64,000 bases of DNA from Streptomyces rubellomurinus (GTDB lineage: Bacteria; Actinomycetota; Actinomycetes; Streptomycetales; Streptomycetaceae). The position numbers were made by a program, and so were the translations under genes. The DNA is taken from contig NZ_JZKH01000022.1 in assembly GCF_000961885.1 (NCBI RefSeq), forward strand, positions 1-64,000, read 5' to 3'. The notes beneath the pieces are model-generated. The model saw only the letters and a program-made list of their open reading frames with translations, had not been told where the DNA came from and did not search any database. Positions 1 to 7,994 of the stretch are shown here, in pieces; the first letter of the stretch is position 1; each line of letters opens with the position of its first letter.

Positions 1-696
1 GCCGTTGACCGCCGTCTGCCAGGCGTGCGAGACGCCGTTCGCCCCGGCCGCGAACACCTCCAGCCGGCCGTCCGCCGAACGCGCCGACACCACCTTGCCG
101 GACTGCGCCGGGTACGCCGGCGGCGCGGGGCGCGGACCGGTGCCCGGCGTGCAGGGCATGGTGATGCCGCGCTCCGCGAGGTACGGGATCGGGTCGGTGC
201 GCACGGTCGCGCCCGCGTCGGCCCAGACCCGCAGGTGCAGGTGCGGGCCGCTGGACTCGCCCTCGCTGCCCATCAGCGCGATCAGCTGGCCGGCCGCCAC
301 GTGGTCGCCGGCGGCCACCTCCCGTTCGCGCATGTGCCCGTACTCGGTGATGGTCCCGTCCGGGTGGAGGATGCGGATCCACTGGCCGTAGCCCTGCGCC
401 GGGCCGGAGGCCGTCACCTGGCCGTCGCCGGCCGCGTAGATGGGGGTGCCGTAGTCGTTGGCGATGTCGATGCCGTTGTGCTCCGGGGTGTAACCCTGGG
501 AGATGTAGCCGGCGGCCGGGCAGGACGCCGCGGCTCCAGCGACGGCAGCGGAGGCGGTCAGGGCGGGTGCCGCCGTGGCGGTCGCGGCCGCGGCCGGCGC
601 GGCCGGTACGGCGACCGGCAGCAGCAGGGCGGCCGCGGCCAGGGCGAGCCGGTGGGCGCGGCGGGAGAGGGACGGGAACACCGGTGCGCCCCTCAC
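1..696 (-). CDS. Secreted M23 family metallopeptidase, C-terminus beyond left edge
   Basis: Partial gene; 232 codons are in the window and the frame is open at base 1. Residues about 15-45 form an Ala/Leu-rich signal peptide. The LytM/M23 zinc-peptidase core follows, with H73-x3-D77 (HNGID), H121 (YGHM) and the H152-L-H154 motif (PHLHLRVW), so all expected zinc and catalytic residues are present. The family cleaves peptidoglycan cross-bridges outside the cell. After residue 190 the sequence (GKVVSARSADGRLEVFA, GVSHAWQ) looks like the start of a PLL/tachylectin-type lectin repeat, a common partner of Streptomyces peptidases. I chose the GTG at 694-696 because it overlaps the TGA of the upstream esterase gene (GTGA, bases 693-696), implying translational coupling. 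A second in-frame GTG lies five codons further in. Confidence 0.85.
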   Translation of the reverse strand, partial: MRGAPVFPSLSRRAHRLALAAAALLLPVAVPAAPAAAATATAAPALTASAAVAGAAASCPAAGYISQGYTPEHNGIDIANDYGTPIYAAGDGQVTASGPAQGYGQWIRILHPDGTITEYGHMREREVAAGDHVAAGQLIALMGSEGESSGPHLHLRVWADAGATVRTDPIPYLAERGITMPCTPGTGPRPAPPAYPAQSGKVVSARSADGRLEVFAAGANGVSHAWQTAVNG

Positions 697-1682
697 GCCT
701 TGCGCAGGCGGTCGATGATGCCGTCGAGGTCGAGCCGCATCATGTCGGGACGGATGATGTGGCCGCCGGGCACCTCGTGGGAGTCGTGCGGGATGCCCGC
801 CCGGTCCAGCGCGGAGCGGAACTCGCGCTGCCCGGCCAGCACCTGCGGCTCGTTGACCTGGCTGAACCAGTCGACCGGGTCGGGGCTGGTCCCGGCCACC
901 AGGAAGACCCGCTTGTTGCGGTAGCTCTCGATCCGCTCGACCGGGTTGTCGGCGCTCACCCGGGCCTGGTCCCACAGCGGCGCGCCGTAGATCGTGCCGC
1001 CCGCCAGGTCCAGCGCGGCGGAGGAGGCGTTGGCCCAGTGCGCCACCAGGCCGCCGTCCCGGCGCAGGCTGGCCGGGCCGGAGTGGGCGCTGACCGAGGC
1101 GAAGTGGCCGTAGTACTTGGCGGCGTACTTCAGCGCGCCGAAGCCGCCCATCGAGAAACCGGCCACCGCGCGGCCGTCGTACTCGGCGTAGGTGCGGAAG
1201 TTGGCCTCGACCCACGGCAGCAGCTGGTTGATGTGGAACTGCTCCCAGTTGCGCGGGCCCACGTTGGAGCTGACCGGGTTGGAGTACCAGCCGGCGTGCC
1301 CGCCGTCCGGCATCACCACGATGATCGGCTTGCCGATGGTCCAGTCGCGCACGCCCATCCGGTCGAAGGTGATGAAGTCCTGGTCGGTGCCGCCGCCGTG
1401 GAACAGGTACAGCACCGGGTAGGTGCGCCCGCTCGTCCAGTAGTCGTCCGGGAGCAGCACGTTCACGGCGGGGTTCCAGCCGATCGCGGAGGTCTGGAAG
1501 CGGTAGTACCACATCCGCGGGTCGCTCTCGTTGCGGTCCACGATCGTCAGGCCGAAGCCGTTGTCGGCCGCCGCCGCGGACCGCGCCGAGGCCAGCGAGC
1601 CCGCGGCGCCCAGCGCCAGCGCGGCGCCGAGCCCCCCGGCGGACTTGAGGATGCTCCTGCGGGTGGGGTGGTGCGCGGTCAA
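693..1682 (-). CDS. Tat-exported alpha/beta-hydrolase esterase (esterase D / antigen 85-like)
   Basis: 329 aa. The TTG at 1680-1682 is preferred because AGGAGG lies five bases upstream and the protein then begins with a twin-arginine signal (TRRSILKSAGG, residues 7-17) followed by an Ala-rich stretch to about residue 39. The mature part matches the putative esterase family PF00756: LYLFHGGG oxyanion region (about 91-98), VVMPDGGHAGWYSNP (about 122-136), and nucleophile elbow GFSMGG with Ser177. A probable catalytic His lies in GGHIIRPD near the C-terminus. Relatives include antigen 85-type acyltransferases and tributyrin or acetyl-xylan esterases; substrate cannot be told. It is first in a two-gene unit with the M23 peptidase, which argues for an extracellular, cell-envelope or polymer-degrading role. 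The frame stays open far upstream, but no better start is visible. Confidence 0.85.
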   Translation of the reverse strand: MTAHHPTRRSILKSAGGLGAALALGAAGSLASARSAAAADNGFGLTIVDRNESDPRMWYYRFQTSAIGWNPAVNVLLPDDYWTSGRTYPVLYLFHGGGTDQDFITFDRMGVRDWTIGKPIIVVMPDGGHAGWYSNPVSSNVGPRNWEQFHINQLLPWVEANFRTYAEYDGRAVAGFSMGGFGALKYAAKYYGHFASVSAHSGPASLRRDGGLVAHWANASSAALDLAGGTIYGAPLWDQARVSADNPVERIESYRNKRVFLVAGTSPDPVDWFSQVNEPQVLAGQREFRSALDRAGIPHDSHEVPGGHIIRPDMMRLDLDGIIDRLRKA

Positions 1683-1706
1683 CGTGGCCTCCTGGGAGCG
1701 CGTGAC

Positions 1707-1726
1707 GGCGGTCCGTCCGGACCGCC
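1707..1726. promoter_or_regulatory. Perfect inverted repeat upstream of the esterase gene
   Basis: GGCGGTCCG-TC-CGGACCGCC, two 9-base arms around a 2-base centre, ending about 24 bases before the TTG start on the minus strand. It could be an operator or a leader hairpin. The rest of the 278-base divergent gap (1683-1960) shows only a second short hairpin at 1919-1939 (GCCCCGCC / GGCGGGGC) before the next plus-strand gene. Confidence 0.4.
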
Positions 1727-1960
1727 GGGTGTCGAGCGGTTGGGACGGTAGCCACGCGCCGCGCGGCGTGGAACCCGGAACCATCCGGACTGACAGCGGC
1801 CGACCGGCAGCCGAGACTGGTCCCTCCCGCCGGGGTCGGCCGAGCAGGCGGATCGGCTCGCCCGGGGGAAGGCCGCGATTGAGCGATCCGCCGCCGCCGC
1901 CCGTACCGGTGACTGAGGGCCCCGCCGCGCGGGCGGGGCGCCACCCCACCGGAGCGGACC

Positions 1961-2428
1961 ATGGGCCTGAACCTCCTCCACCGCGGCACAGCCCTCGGCC
2001 CGCGGCTGCTCACCCGACTGCTGCTCCAGGCGGTGACCGCCGCCGCACTCGCCGTCGACGCCGCCGTCCACGCGGACCTCGCTCCCGACTACGACTTCGG
2101 ACCCGGCCCGACCCAGGGCACCCTGTTCCGGGTCGAAGCCGCCGCGGCCTGCCTGGCGGCCCTCCTCGTCCTGTTCGCCGGCCGCCGCTTCGCGGTGTGG
2201 GCGTTCGCCTTCCTCGTCTCCGCCTCCGCCCTCGGCGCCGTACTCCTCTACAGCCACGTCGACGTCGGCGCGCTCGGGCCGCTGCCGAACATGTACGACC
2301 CGGTCTGGTACCCGCAGAAGACCGCCAGCGCGGTCGCCGAGGCGGTCGGCACCGCCGCCGCGCTGGCCGGCCTCCTGCTCAGCCGCCCGCCGCGCTGGGG
2401 CGGGCGGTGGCGCCGGCGCCGGCTCTGA
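1961..2428 (+). CDS. Small integral membrane protein, unknown function
   Basis: 155 aa starting at ATG 1961 with GGAG about 6 bases upstream. Four hydrophobic segments are visible: about 20-40 (LLLQAVTAAALAVDAA), 55-80 (EAAAACLAALLVLFAG), 82-103 (FAVWAFAFLVSASALGAVLLY) and 122-143 (AVAEAVGTAAALAGLLLS). The tail is basic (RWGGRWRRRRL), likely cytoplasmic. A conserved-looking loop (YDPVWYPQKTASAVAE) lies before the last segment. I do not recognise a named family, although the layout is common among actinomycete membrane proteins. It is convergent with the neprosin-like gene and divergent from the esterase, so it is probably transcribed alone. Confidence 0.7.
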   Translation: MGLNLLHRGTALGPRLLTRLLLQAVTAAALAVDAAVHADLAPDYDFGPGPTQGTLFRVEAAAACLAALLVLFAGRRFAVWAFAFLVSASALGAVLLYSHVDVGALGPLPNMYDPVWYPQKTASAVAEAVGTAAALAGLLLSRPPRWGGRWRRRRL

Positions 2429-2487
2429 ACGTCCCGGGGGGGACGCCTCGGAGCGCCGCCGCCGCCGTGTTCTGCTCCGAACCGCCG

Positions 2488-3342
2488 TCAGCAGGGGCCG
2501 GCGCCGGGGCCGCCCAGGTGGAACCCGGTGGGGGTGACCCGTCCCGAGTCGTACAGGGCGGGGCTGGTGGCGGTGACCGTCAGCCGGGCGGGGTCGGCGG
2601 AGTCCACCAGCTGGAAGTCGCGGATCCAGCCGGAGCCGGGGGCGCTGCCGAAGCGGCCGTCGCCCATGGACTCGCAGGTGCTGCCGGCCGCGTGGGCGAC
2701 CTCGCCGAAGGCGGTGATGACCTGCGTGCGGGTGTAGCCGCCGTTCCAGAGCGAGCCGGGGAAGTAGCCCACGGCGTGCTGGTTGTAGAAGATCCACCAG
2801 TCGCCGCCGATGTTCACGATCCCGTAGCGTCCGGCGTCCCCGGGCCGCAGGGCCATGCCGGCGGTCACGGTGCGCGAGACCGGCACGAAGCCGCAGCCGT
2901 TGTAGCAGCTCTCCTGGCCGTCCACCCAGTGGTAGACGAACAGGTGCGGCAGCAGGTCGCCGTTGAGGCCGAGGTCGACCGTCCAGCCGACCTCCACGGT
3001 GGACTTCTTGTCGGCGGACTGCACGGCCAGCTCCTGCAGCGAGTGCGAGGAGGTGTCGCCGGGCTTGACGGTGGGGGCGGCCTGGAGCATCTGGACGCTC
3101 GCACCGGCGGCGTCGGTCGTCTGGCGGCCCGACACGTAGTCGTAGCAGGCGCCGAACCAGCAGATCGGGCCGGAGCCGGCGGCGAGCGGTGCGGCGGTGG
3201 AGGGCACCGCCGGCGGGAGGGCGTGGCTCGTGGCCGGCGCCGCCGCCGTGGTCGCGGTGGCGGCGGTGGCCGGGGCGGCGGCCGTCAGGCCGAGGGTGGC
3301 CGCCAGGACGGCGGTGCCGAGGATGGTTCGCCGAGTGCGCAT
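2488..3342 (-). CDS. Secreted neprosin-type glutamic peptidase
   Basis: 284 aa from ATG 3342. Residues 1-28 are a signal peptide (MRTRRTILGTAVLAATLGLTAAAPATA), followed by an Ala/Pro/Thr linker to about residue 55. The rest matches the neprosin domain (PF03080): a substrate-groove strand EVGWTVD, LFVYHWVDG, CYNGCGFV, IVNIGGDWWIFYNQHAVGYFPGSLW, and AFGEVAHA near the end. In plant neprosins two glutamates catalyse post-proline cleavage; the Glu of EVGW and the Glu of FGEV are the obvious candidates here. It lacks the plant propeptide domain. Several cysteines (CWFGAC, CYNGC, final C) could form disulfides. It is divergent from an XRE-TPR regulator, and its promoter carries a palindrome, so that regulator is the likely controller. 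Confidence 0.82.
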   Translation of the reverse strand: MRTRRTILGTAVLAATLGLTAAAPATAATATTAAAPATSHALPPAVPSTAAPLAAGSGPICWFGACYDYVSGRQTTDAAGASVQMLQAAPTVKPGDTSSHSLQELAVQSADKKSTVEVGWTVDLGLNGDLLPHLFVYHWVDGQESCYNGCGFVPVSRTVTAGMALRPGDAGRYGIVNIGGDWWIFYNQHAVGYFPGSLWNGGYTRTQVITAFGEVAHAAGSTCESMGDGRFGSAPGSGWIRDFQLVDSADPARLTVTATSPALYDSGRVTPTGFHLGGPGAGPC

Positions 3343-3423
3343 GGGGGTCCGTTCAGCGAGAGCGAGTAGGGGGATGGCCGAGTCCGGTCCGGGGGGTCCT
3401 GACCCGGCGTTAACTGATGGCTT

Positions 3424-3452
3424 AACCTGACTTACATTCGGGCTTAAGTCAA
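3424..3452 (-). promoter_or_regulatory. Promoter and palindromic operator of the neprosin-like gene
   Basis: Reading the minus strand, TTGACT (3452-3447) and CAGGTT (3429-3424) are separated by exactly 17 bases and fit a vegetative -35/-10 pair, placing transcription start near 3417. A perfect inverted repeat TGACTTA-N10-TAAGTCA (3428-3451) covers this promoter from -35 to -10. A second, weaker repeat GTTAAC-N6-CTTAAC sits at 3409-3426. The patch is notably AT-rich for this genome and lies between the peptidase and the XRE regulator, as expected for an operator. Confidence 0.55.
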
Positions 3453-3536
3453 TGGCTGTCACACCGGCACGCCATAGCCTGGACACGGCAGCGGCCGGCA
3501 CGCGGCAGCGCGACCGGGACGGGGAACAGGAGCGGC

Positions 3537-4904
3537 ATGGCGGACGACCGGCACGACGACCGGCTGCGGATCGGCAGACGGATCCAGGAACTGCGCGCCG
3601 AACGCGGGCTCACCCAGCGCGCGCTGGCCGAGCCCGCCTACACGGCGGCGTACGTGTCGACCCTGGAATCCGGCAAGGTCCGCCCCTCCGACACCGCACT
3701 GCGCTACCTCGCCGAGCGGCTGGGAGTCAGCGCGGACCAGCTCGCCACCGGACGCCCCGCCCATTTCGCCACCGATCTGCGGCTGCGCCTGGCCGACGCC
3801 CGCCAGACCCTGTGCACCGGCGAATCGGCGGACGCCGCCGCGCACTTCACCGAGCTGGCCGCCGAAGCCGGCCGCTACGAGCTGGCCGACGAGCAGGCGG
3901 CGGCACTGCTCGGGCTGGGCGACTGCGCCCTGGAGATCGGCGAACTCGACGAGGCCATCGGCCACTTCCGGGCCGCCGAGGACCTGCTGCGGGACGCCCC
4001 GCTGCCCCGGCGGGTGCCCGCGCTGCGCGGCCGGGCGGTCGCCCACCTGCTCGCGGGCGACGTGCGCTACTCCTGCTACCTGCTGGAGAGCACGATCGAC
4101 CGGCTCAACGCGGGCGGGCTGCCCGATCCGCAGGCACTGCTGCTGCTCTACTCCGCGGTGATCGCCCCCTACCTGGACCTGGGCGCGCACCGCCGGGCCG
4201 TGCAGGCGGCCGAACTGGCCCTGGCCCTCGCCGCGCAGGTGGACGACCCGATCGCGGTGGCCCGGCTGCACCGGTCGGTGGCCCGCACCATGCTGGCCGA
4301 CGGCCGGGCCGCCGAGGCCGACGCCTCGCTGGCCCGCGCCCAGGAGCTGTACCAGCAGCTGCGGATCCGCACCGAACTGGCGCACTGCCACTGGATGCGC
4401 GGCTACCTGCGCGCCCAGGACGGCGACCTGCCCGCCGCCGAGCGCGAACTGCGCACCGCCCGCGCGATGCTGACGGACCGTCACGCCGCGCTCTACACCC
4501 AGCAGATCGACGTCGAACTGGCCGACGTGCTGCGTCGGTCCGGCCGCGGCGACGAGGCGGCGGCACTGCTCTCGGACCTGCTCGGCTCGCTGCACCCCAA
4601 GCGCGGCGCGGTGCACGCGGGCGCGGCCCACCGGCTGCTGGGGCGGATCGCCGAGGAGCGCGGCGCGGTGGCCGACGCCGAGGAGCACTACCGCACCGCG
4701 CTGGAACTGCTCCAGCACGCCGGGGCCACCGCCGATCTGGCCGACCTGTGCCGGCTGCTCGGCGACCTGCTGCGCCGCACCGGCCGCGCGGAGGAGGCCC
4801 TCGACGTCTACCGCAGCGGCCTCGGGCACCGGGCCACCCCCGGCACCACCACCCTCGGCCCGGCGCCGGCCGCACCACCGCTCGGGTCGAACGCGTCGAT
4901 CTAG
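3537..4904 (+). CDS. XRE-family HTH regulator with TPR domain
   Basis: 455 aa from ATG 3537, preceded by AGGAGC. Residues about 10-62 form a lambda-repressor-like helix-turn-helix (RIGRRIQELRAERGLTQRALAE ... YVSTLESGKVRPSDTALRYLAERLGV). The rest is an all-helical, Ala/Leu-rich array of tetratricopeptide-like repeats (for example AAALLGLGDCALEIGELDEAIGHFRAAEDLL and AEEHYRTALELLQHAGATADLADLCRLLGDLL), the layout of quorum-sensing or peptide-responsive regulators in actinomycetes. The TPR half probably binds a signal peptide or partner protein. It is transcribed away from the neprosin-type peptidase, and the intergenic palindrome is its likely target. No cognate small peptide gene was recognised. 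Confidence 0.85.
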   Translation: MADDRHDDRLRIGRRIQELRAERGLTQRALAEPAYTAAYVSTLESGKVRPSDTALRYLAERLGVSADQLATGRPAHFATDLRLRLADARQTLCTGESADAAAHFTELAAEAGRYELADEQAAALLGLGDCALEIGELDEAIGHFRAAEDLLRDAPLPRRVPALRGRAVAHLLAGDVRYSCYLLESTIDRLNAGGLPDPQALLLLYSAVIAPYLDLGAHRRAVQAAELALALAAQVDDPIAVARLHRSVARTMLADGRAAEADASLARAQELYQQLRIRTELAHCHWMRGYLRAQDGDLPAAERELRTARAMLTDRHAALYTQQIDVELADVLRRSGRGDEAAALLSDLLGSLHPKRGAVHAGAAHRLLGRIAEERGAVADAEEHYRTALELLQHAGATADLADLCRLLGDLLRRTGRAEEALDVYRSGLGHRATPGTTTLGPAPAAPPLGSNASI

Positions 4905-4962
4905 TGCGGCCGGTGAACGGTGTCGCCCTCGCCGGACCGGCCCCGGTCGGGTCCCGGCGCTG

Positions 4963-5514
4963 TCAGGACGGCCGGCCGCCGGGGTGCCAGGGGTGGACTT
5001 CGATGCTCGCGTAGCGGTCCGCGGTGAGGACGGCCCGGGCGGCGGCGGGGCCGGGGGCGCGGAGGATCGCGGCGGTGCCGAGCCAGGCGGTGGCGTCGTC
5101 GGAGAGCAGCGGCCCGTAGGCGACGAGGTCGTCGCGGTTGGCGGGGACGGTGAGGTCGGCGGGCTCGCCCTCGCCGAGGCCGAGGACGAGGAAGCGGTCG
5201 TCGCCCTCGCGGCCGCCGGGGAACTCCCACATGGTGCGCCCCAGCAGGTTCCGCCAGCGGCGCAGCAGCACGTCGCGGTAGACGCCCGCCTGGTAGGTCG
5301 GCTCGTCGAAGGCGAACGCACGGGCGGCGGCGGGATCCGGCAGGTCGAGGATGTGCACGCTCCCGGTGGGCAGTTCCCGGTCCTCGGTGAGCGTCGGGCC
5401 CCGGGCGATCATCTGCTGGGCGAAGCCGTCCATGTAGGACCAGTGCGTTTCCAGCATGTCGTCGCGCAGCGGCAGCGAGCCGGGCCGGTCGCGGTGGTAG
5501 GTGAGGAACTCCAT
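4963..5514 (-). CDS. YCII-related domain protein
   Basis: 183 aa from ATG 5514. The first half (MEFLTYHRDRPGSLPLRDDMLETHWSYMDGFAQQMIARGPTLTEDRE, SVHILDLPDPAAARAFAFDEPTYQAGVY) has the YCII pattern: a His-containing strand, a GP turn, and DLPDP...FAxDEPYxxAG. A second, weaker copy (LLSDDATAWLGTAAILRAPGPAAARAVLTADRYASIEVHPW) suggests a tandem arrangement. The family folds as ferredoxin-like dimers with a proposed His/Asp active site; substrate and role are unknown. It is convergent with the XRE-TPR gene and upstream of a 51-residue orphan gene on the same strand, without obvious functional linkage. Confidence 0.75.
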   Translation of the reverse strand: MEFLTYHRDRPGSLPLRDDMLETHWSYMDGFAQQMIARGPTLTEDRELPTGSVHILDLPDPAAARAFAFDEPTYQAGVYRDVLLRRWRNLLGRTMWEFPGGREGDDRFLVLGLGEGEPADLTVPANRDDLVAYGPLLSDDATAWLGTAAILRAPGPAAARAVLTADRYASIEVHPWHPGGRPS

Positions 5515-5572
5515 GCCTCATGATCACCGCGGCCCGGCCCTCGGCGCGAGCGGATTTCCGGTGCCGGCGGCG

Positions 5573-5728
5573 TCAGCGCCGGGACGGGCGGCGCGGTGGT
5601 GAACCCAGCGCGCGGAGAACGGAGTTGTCGAGCGGGCTGGCGGTGAGGCGGAGGACCAGCGCGGTGAGTACGGCGCGCAGGCGGTGCGCCGGGCGGACGG
5701 GGGAGTGGAACGCGGTGAAGACGGACAT
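5573..5728 (-). CDS. Small basic protein, 51 aa, unknown
   Basis: ATG at 5728 has a strong ribosome binding site (GGAGGTGA, 6 bases upstream), which is the main reason to believe in it. The product is short and Arg/Leu-rich with a possible amphipathic or membrane-active helix (HRLRAVLTALVLRLTA) and a basic tail (PPRRPSRR). No family is recognised. A perfect 16-base palindrome lies 25 bases before the start. It could be a regulatory peptide, a toxin-like peptide or a leader. Confidence 0.5.
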   Translation of the reverse strand: MSVFTAFHSPVRPAHRLRAVLTALVLRLTASPLDNSVLRALGSPPRRPSRR

Positions 5729-5752
5729 GCGGCTCACCTCCGGGAGCGATGG

Positions 5753-5768
5753 CCTGCGGATCCGCAGG
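5753..5768. promoter_or_regulatory. Perfect 16-bp palindrome in the divergent 5729-5842 gap
   Basis: CCTGCGGATCCGCAGG is a perfect palindrome with no spacer, 25 bases upstream of the 51-aa gene start on the minus strand. It is a candidate operator for the small gene, for the plus-strand gene at 5843, or for both. Confidence 0.45.
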
Positions 5769-5842
5769 TGATCACCAGCCTGGACCCGTGCGGCCCCGCC
5801 ACGGGCGTTCTTGACGGTCTGCTGACGGGGCCCTGACGGAAC

Positions 5843-6568
5843 GTGAATTCGAGTGCCCAGGTCCCGCGGCCCTGGCCGGAGGCCGTGCACGCGCTGATCG
5901 CCGCGCAGCAGCGGGCCGTGGACGGCCTGCTCGGCGCACCCGAGGCCCGGACGGTGGTGATCGACTCCCGGGCGGCACTCCGGGGCCGGCGCCGCGCGCG
6001 CCGGACCGCCGCCCCGGCGGCCGCCGGCGTGCTGGTCGCGGGCCTCGGCGTCGGCGGGTACCTGCTGTGGGGCCCGCAGGACGGGGCGGGGGTGCCGGAC
6101 AAGTACCTGAAGGCGCCGATCTGCGCGGAGGCGGCGGGCGGGCTGCACCTGCCGGCCGACCAGCGCAAGCCCGACAAGGACTGGTACGTCGAACGGTCCG
6201 GCACCGCCGAGACCCGCTGCTCCTGGTACGGCTCCTCCGTCGTCCAGGGCGTCCGCTCCGAGGACCACGACCCGTCCGCCACCGTCCAGTGGGAGTTGCG
6301 GCGCAGCGCGGGCAACAGTGAGAACGCCACCAAGGCGCAGCGCGACGACTTCTCCGCCGCGGCGAAGGACCGGCAGGCCGATGCCCCCGGCATCGGCGAC
6401 GAGGCCTACTGGGACAGGCCCGGCACCGGCGAGACCTGCGCCCTGGTCGTCCGCGACGGCAACCTGCGCCTGTGGGTCCGGCTCGGGGGCGAGGACCACC
6501 CGGAGCCGGACTGCAAGGCGCAGGCCGCCGCCGTCGCCCGGGCGGCGCTGGCCGCGATGCCGCGCTGA
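5843..6568 (+). CDS. Membrane-anchored extracytoplasmic protein, DUF3558-like
   Basis: 241 aa from GTG 5843. Residues 1-50 are cytoplasmic and basic (RGRRRARR); about 52-75 is a single membrane anchor (AAPAAAGVLVAGLGVGGYLLW); the rest is outside. The external part has paired cysteines (PICAEA, TRCSWYG, ETCALVV, EPDCKA) and the pattern CSWYG ... GDEAYW ... VVRDGNLRLWVRLGG, which resembles DUF3558-type domains seen in actinomycete lipoproteins. Function is unknown. The start codon has only a weak SD (ACGGA). The gene ends 7 bases before the convergent 6576-7085 gene. Confidence 0.65.
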   Translation: MNSSAQVPRPWPEAVHALIAAQQRAVDGLLGAPEARTVVIDSRAALRGRRRARRTAAPAAAGVLVAGLGVGGYLLWGPQDGAGVPDKYLKAPICAEAAGGLHLPADQRKPDKDWYVERSGTAETRCSWYGSSVVQGVRSEDHDPSATVQWELRRSAGNSENATKAQRDDFSAAAKDRQADAPGIGDEAYWDRPGTGETCALVVRDGNLRLWVRLGGEDHPEPDCKAQAAAVARAALAAMPR

Positions 6569-6575
6569 GGCGGGG

Positions 6576-7085
6576 TCAGGGGTACTGCGGGGTCGGGCCG
6601 GGGACGACCGGGGCGGTGGTGCTCGGGGTCGGCTTCGGCGGGGCCGGGCGGTCCGGGCCGTCGAACGCGCCCAGCAGGAACGCCAGCAGTATCCCCGCCG
6701 CGCCGAGGGCGACGGCGGCCAGCACGGCACGGAGGCGTTGCCGCCCCGCGCCGCCGGACGAGGCGACGGCGCCCGCCGCGACGAACTTGCCACTCTGGAA
6801 GGGAACCGGTGCCTGGGCCGGTTGGGGGCTCCAGCGCCCGCCCGGAACCGGGGCGAAGAACGGTGGCCGGGGTTGCCACGGCGGCGCCACCGGCGGCAGA
6901 ACCTCCGGTCGCCGCTGCTCGGGCACCGCGCCCGCCCGTACGGCCGGCGGCGGAACGTCCAGCAGCGACGCCAGGAACCGCCGCCACCAGGCCACTTCCG
7001 GCCCCGGCCGCGGGCATGCCGAAGGCGCGCCCGGCCCGCCGTCCGAGGCGAGCAGCGAGCGCAGGTACCGGCGCTGGAAGGTCAC
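6576..7085 (-). CDS. Proline-rich single-pass membrane protein, unknown
   Basis: 169 aa from GTG 7085, which overlaps the TGA of the upstream gene as GTGA (7082-7085), showing coupling. The N-terminal half is Pro/Arg-rich with a short motif repeated in altered form (YLRSLLASDG and FLASLLDV). One membrane segment is seen at about 118-143 (LRAVLAAVALGAAGILLAFLLGAF), followed by a short Pro/Thr/Ser tail (PAPPKPTPSTTAPVVPGPTP) typical of an extracytoplasmic stalk. No family recognised. It probably works with the 130-residue membrane protein encoded just before it. Confidence 0.6.
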   Translation of the reverse strand: MTFQRRYLRSLLASDGGPGAPSACPRPGPEVAWWRRFLASLLDVPPPAVRAGAVPEQRRPEVLPPVAPPWQPRPPFFAPVPGGRWSPQPAQAPVPFQSGKFVAAGAVASSGGAGRQRLRAVLAAVALGAAGILLAFLLGAFDGPDRPAPPKPTPSTTAPVVPGPTPQYP

Positions 7086-7474
7086 GGGCCGACCTCCTCG
7101 GGCCGGCGCGGTGCCGGATCCGCCGCGTCGCCGTCCGGCGCGGGGCCCTGGACGATCTCGCGGACGCTGCCGAAGGTCCCCAACTGCCGGATCAGCGCCG
7201 GTGCGGAGGCCCCGGCGGCGACCGCCGCGTACAGGCCGGTGACCTGCGAGTGCAGCAGCCAGCCGGTGAGGGCGCCGAGGGCGACCCGGCTGAGGCCGGC
7301 GGCGAGGTCGGCGGTCGGGTCGATGTAGTGGCGCAGGGGCGGCATGCGGCGGCGTTTCTCGTCGCGGGCCTTGTGCCGGGCCGCCTGCCAGGCCAGTAAA
7401 CGTCCGTTGGCGATGACCAGTTCGACCAGTGCGCCGCCGACCGCGCCGTATCCGGCGGCCTGAGCCCAGTCCAA
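7082..7474 (-). CDS. Small membrane-associated protein, unknown
   Basis: 130 aa. TTG 7474 is preferred because GGAGGGAGC lies just upstream (7478-7490) and the protein then starts LDWAQAAGYGAVGG. There are two hydrophobic stretches: residues about 5-28 (QAAGYGAVGGALVELVIANGRLL) and about 58-98 (AAGLSRVALGALTGWLLHSQVTGLYAAVAAGASAPALI), separated by a very basic region (ARHKARDEKRRRM). The second stretch has the look of a small holin-like or glycine-zipper membrane domain. It is the first gene of a coupled pair with 6576-7085. The frame continues upstream into an unrelated relic at 7613-7747. Confidence 0.6.
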   Translation of the reverse strand: MDWAQAAGYGAVGGALVELVIANGRLLAWQAARHKARDEKRRRMPPLRHYIDPTADLAAGLSRVALGALTGWLLHSQVTGLYAAVAAGASAPALIRQLGTFGSVREIVQGPAPDGDAADPAPRRPEEVGP

Positions 7475-7612
7475 CCGTGCTCCCTCCAGGGCGGGTTGTG
7501 ATGTGCGGGCCAAGCATCGTGCATCCGGGGGTGGTGGATCAAGGCGGTTGGTGAACTCTTGGGGCCGCGCCGGCCCGGGGCGGTCAGCGTGCCTCGGCGG
7601 CCGCGCCCGCCC

Positions 7613-7747
7613 GCGTGCCGGGTCGACCGGGACGACGAGGACCGCCTGCGGGCTGCGGATCAGCGGCGGCATCGAGGACCCGCTCGGCCGGACCTCCACC
7701 GCGGCCCCGCCGGCCACCCTTGCCGCCACCGTGTCCAAGGCCCCCAT
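7613..7747 (-). pseudogene. Possible relic of an S24/S26-like peptidase-fold gene
   Basis: In the 520-base gap 7475-7994 the only gene-like signal is this short minus-strand stretch: an ATG at 7747 opens MGALDTVAARVAGGAAVEVR then PSGSSMPPLIRSPQAVLVV, recalling the start of LexA/signal-peptidase-fold proteins (xGxSMxPLI-x-G/S-x2-V-x-V-x-P). After about residue 45 the similarity stops and the sequence becomes low-complexity Arg/Pro. I read it as a truncated remnant. The remaining gap (7748-7994) carries the pqqA leader, with no clear promoter that I can defend. Confidence 0.3.
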
Positions 7748-7994
7748 GGGGGCGATGCTCTCGAGCCCCCGCGGGGGAGTCGACCGCGGTGTCCGGTCGG
7801 GCGAACATCACCCGGGCGGGTGAGCGGTGCGCCGCCCCTTCCCGGGCACCGGCGGGACCGGCGGGCCGGGGCCCGGCGGGCGTCCGGCACCGCACCGGCC
7901 CGCGTTCTCGACCGGCGGCCGAGGGCACGGGCTCGTACCGTCCGGGCAGAGGGCTCGCGTGTCCTCGTCCCACCCCCGAACCGAGGAGGCAGCC

